This document shows positions 6,236-7,380 of a stretch of 7,380 nt of DNA, in pieces (positions within the stretch are counted from its first letter, which is position 1; every line of letters begins with the position of its first letter). The position numbers and the translations under genes are program-made. The notes beneath the pieces are model-generated. The model saw nothing but the letters and a program-made list of their open reading frames with translations, was not told the origin of the DNA and did not search any database. The stretch covers positions 1-7,380 of the forward strand of contig JADFMC010000103.1 of the NCBI GenBank assembly GCA_022564085.1, written 5' to 3'. Origin of the DNA: Fidelibacterota bacterium (GTDB lineage Bacteria; Fidelibacterota; Marinisomatia; SCGC-AAA003-L08; TS1B11).

Positions 6236-6920
6236 CTGGCGCTATTGCTTCGGCTGAGGCCACCAAACCCTGTATCTCCGATTTGGTCCTGAAATCCAGC
6301 CCGCCGGCTTCAAGTAAAGGTTTAAGCACTTTCAAGGCATCCTGCGGCTGATCGGCCAGGATGAAGCCCCGCCCGGCAAAGACGGCATAACGCTGCTCAA
6401 TGCCGGCCGTGGGCGCCAGCTTACTAGCCCGCAGGTAGAGCTCCGCCGCTTCCTGGTATCCTCTGCGCCCCTCAATTATAATCCCCAGACCGGCCAAGGC
6501 GCCCGCTGTGATCATGCGATCTTTGCCGTAGTCATCGATGTATCGCCGGAAGTGGCGCTCAGCGCCGGTGGTATCCCCCACCATCAGTTCCGAGCGGGCC
6601 AGGAGGAACAAGCCGTTCCCGAACGATTTTAAGCCGCTGTATTCTTCCACGGACCCGTTTAGCTGGGCGATCACCGTGTGGTAGTTGCCCTGAGCAAATT
6701 CGATGAAGGCGATCCCAACCGCCGAGGCGGCTTTCTCATTCTGGCCACCGCGCCAGCGGAGCACCAGCACTGCCAGCACCACTACAACCAGAGCCAAGCC
6801 GCCATAACGGGATAGGACACTGCGGTACTCGATCCAGGACTGCCGCGCCCGGTAAACGAATTCCATCAGTGGATCGCGCTTAAGCTCTTTACGGGTGATT
6901 TTCTTGCGAGGTTTGAGCAT
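6228..6920 (-). CDS. Membrane-anchored TPR-like protein of unassigned function
   Basis: The 230-residue protein begins with a strongly basic segment (KPRKKITRKELKRD, 3-16). A single hydrophobic helix follows (about 39-56, GGLALVVVVLAVLVLRW). The rest is helical and TPR-like (about 60-227), with units such as AFIEFAQGNYHTVIAQL (71-87), GNGLFLLARSELMVGDTTGA (101-120), QEAAELYLRASKLAP (156-170) and FILADQPQDALKVL (186-199). The charge pattern predicts a type II topology: basic end in the cytoplasm, TPR domain outside. The layout resembles YfgM and related PF09976-type proteins, which act with the Sec translocon and periplasmic chaperones, but similarity by eye does not prove that role. The start is ATG at 6920 with GGGAAGGACT just upstream; the GGACTATG context recurs at rimP. 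It leads the cluster, with rimP 90 nt downstream. No catalytic motif is visible. Confidence 0.8.
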   Translation of the reverse strand: MLKPRKKITRKELKRDPLMEFVYRARQSWIEYRSVLSRYGGLALVVVVLAVLVLRWRGGQNEKAASAVGIAFIEFAQGNYHTVIAQLNGSVEEYSGLKSFGNGLFLLARSELMVGDTTGAERHFRRYIDDYGKDRMITAGALAGLGIIIEGRRGYQEAAELYLRASKLAPTAGIEQRYAVFAGRGFILADQPQDALKVLKPLLEAGGLDFRTKSEIQGLVASAEAIAPGS

Positions 6921-7144
6921 AGTCCTTCCCGAAATTTAATTGATAGCTGCTAAATTTATGCTTTTCCGTCACGATCCACCAGTTGTTTACAGTCTTCCCA
7001 ATAGGCAGCCTGGCGGCAGCCGATAACTCCTTCGTGCCGATTATCGAGCACTCGCACGGATGGCGGCCAATGATCAGCAGTGGTAACTTCATCCCTACGC
7101 CTCAAAGCCGGATCTTTAAACTGAATTCCTGACCGAGAGTTACC
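6921..7144. other. Divergent intergenic region (224 bp) between the TPR gene and the GDT1-family gene
   Basis: This region must contain the start signals for both directions, but I find no convincing -35/-10 pair on either strand. It has AT-rich inverted arms AAATTTA/TAAATTT (6932-6938 and 6951-6957) near the TPR gene start, and a 6-bp inverted pair CGATAA/TTATCG (7021-7026 and 7041-7046) with a 14-nt spacer. No tRNA is visible, although in E. coli a tRNA-Met gene precedes rimP. The GGGGAG-type core of the yybP-ykoY manganese riboswitch is also absent. Several short open frames cross it without a good start. Confidence 0.5.
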
Positions 7145-7380
7145 ATGCTTAGAAATTTACTTACAATATTCTCCACTGTTTTTCTAGCGGAGCTGGGCGA
7201 TAAGACCCAATTCGCCGTCCTGCTTTTCGCCACCCGGCCGGACATCCCTCGCCTGTGGGTGGCAATAGCTGCTTCCCTGGCTCTGGTGGTGGCCACCATA
7301 CTAGCGGTCGTACTGGGCGAACGCCTGGCCTCATGGATCAATCCCCGTTACCTTGAAGGCCTTGCCGGAATGGGATTCAT
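7145..7380 (+). CDS. GDT1/TMEM165 (UPF0016) family membrane protein, N-terminal part
   Basis: The 78 complete codons before the right edge give a hydrophobic protein. The first membrane helix (about 4-17) runs into the family hallmark ELGDKT (16-21). A short polar segment follows, then a second helix (about 37-57), then basic GERLASW and PRYLEGLAGMGF, which leads into a third helix cut by the edge. The E-x-G-D-(K/R)-(T/S) motif supplies the acidic residues thought to bind cations. Characterised members transport Mn2+ or Ca2+, with bacterial relatives implicated in manganese export. Many bacterial members are short proteins with one such motif; whether this is one, or a two-motif form, cannot be seen. 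The start is ATG at 7145 with only a weak GAGAG upstream. The gene is divergent from the rimP-nusA cluster and probably separately regulated. Confidence 0.9.
   Translation, partial: MLRNLLTIFSTVFLAELGDKTQFAVLLFATRPDIPRLWVAIAASLALVVATILAVVLGERLASWINPRYLEGLAGMGF

Noticed and set aside
6889..7092. 67-codon minus-strand frame starting at ATG and overlapping the TPR gene start
   Set aside because: It overlaps the start of a better-supported gene, its ribosome binding site spacing is wrong (TAGGG abuts the ATG), and no motif is visible; mentioned only under the intergenic finding.
6921..7144. tRNA gene or yybP-ykoY riboswitch in the divergent region
   Set aside because: I looked for a T-loop GTTCGAATC-type sequence with a matching acceptor stem, and for the riboswitch GGGGAG core, and saw neither. 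A covariance search would settle it.
7102..7341. 79-codon minus-strand frame over the start of the GDT1-family gene
   Set aside because: It is antisense to a clear ELGDKT membrane protein, and its Ser/Arg/Thr-rich translation is typical of a shadow frame.
1..7380. Novel defence, mobile or biosynthetic system
   Set aside because: Every long frame supported by family motifs belongs to a known housekeeping family apart from the TPR-like protein, and there are no transposase genes, CRISPR-like arrays, integrase sites or toxin-antitoxin pairs.

Overview
The window is a stretch of core bacterial chromosome. One long gene block runs on the minus strand from about 6920 down to base 1. A single divergent gene on the plus strand enters from 7145 and is cut by the right edge. 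In minus-strand transcription order the genes are: a membrane-anchored TPR-like protein, rimP, nusA, infB, rbfA, truB and ribF, the last cut by the left edge. This is the widespread nusA-infB cluster, which links 30S maturation (RimP, RbfA), transcription elongation and termination (NusA), translation initiation (IF-2) and tRNA pseudouridine-55 synthesis (TruB) to flavin cofactor synthesis (RibF).

The block is tightly packed. From rimP onward the junctions are 15 nt (rimP/nusA), 20 nt (nusA/infB), an 8-nt overlap or 16-nt gap depending on the rbfA start, a 4-nt GTGA overlap (rbfA/truB) and a 22-nt overlap (truB/ribF). The only sizeable gap is 90 nt between the TPR gene and rimP. It holds a stem-loop at the TPR stop codon, a 9-bp direct repeat, a plausible sigma70-like promoter and an 11-bp perfect stem-loop just upstream of the rimP ribosome binding site. 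It therefore looks like a control point for the rimP-ribF block. All five genes from nusA to ribF start at GTG or TTG, with no usable in-frame ATG, whereas rimP, the TPR gene and the plus-strand gene start at ATG.

The plus-strand gene at 7145 encodes the N-terminal part of a GDT1/TMEM165 (UPF0016) membrane protein with the ELGDKT motif, a family tied to manganese or calcium export. The 224-bp divergent region between it and the TPR gene has no RNA gene or riboswitch that I can recognise.

The organism is bacterial, of moderately high GC. The TPR protein with a KKITRKELK-type basic N-terminus next to this cluster, the short TruB without a PUA domain and the helix-hairpin-helix tail on NusA make me think of an FCB-group or related uncultured lineage. 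That is impression rather than proof. I found no mobile element, CRISPR array or defence system, and nothing that amounts to a new biological system. The points worth a second look are the control region before rimP, the run of non-ATG starts and a few departures from family motifs.
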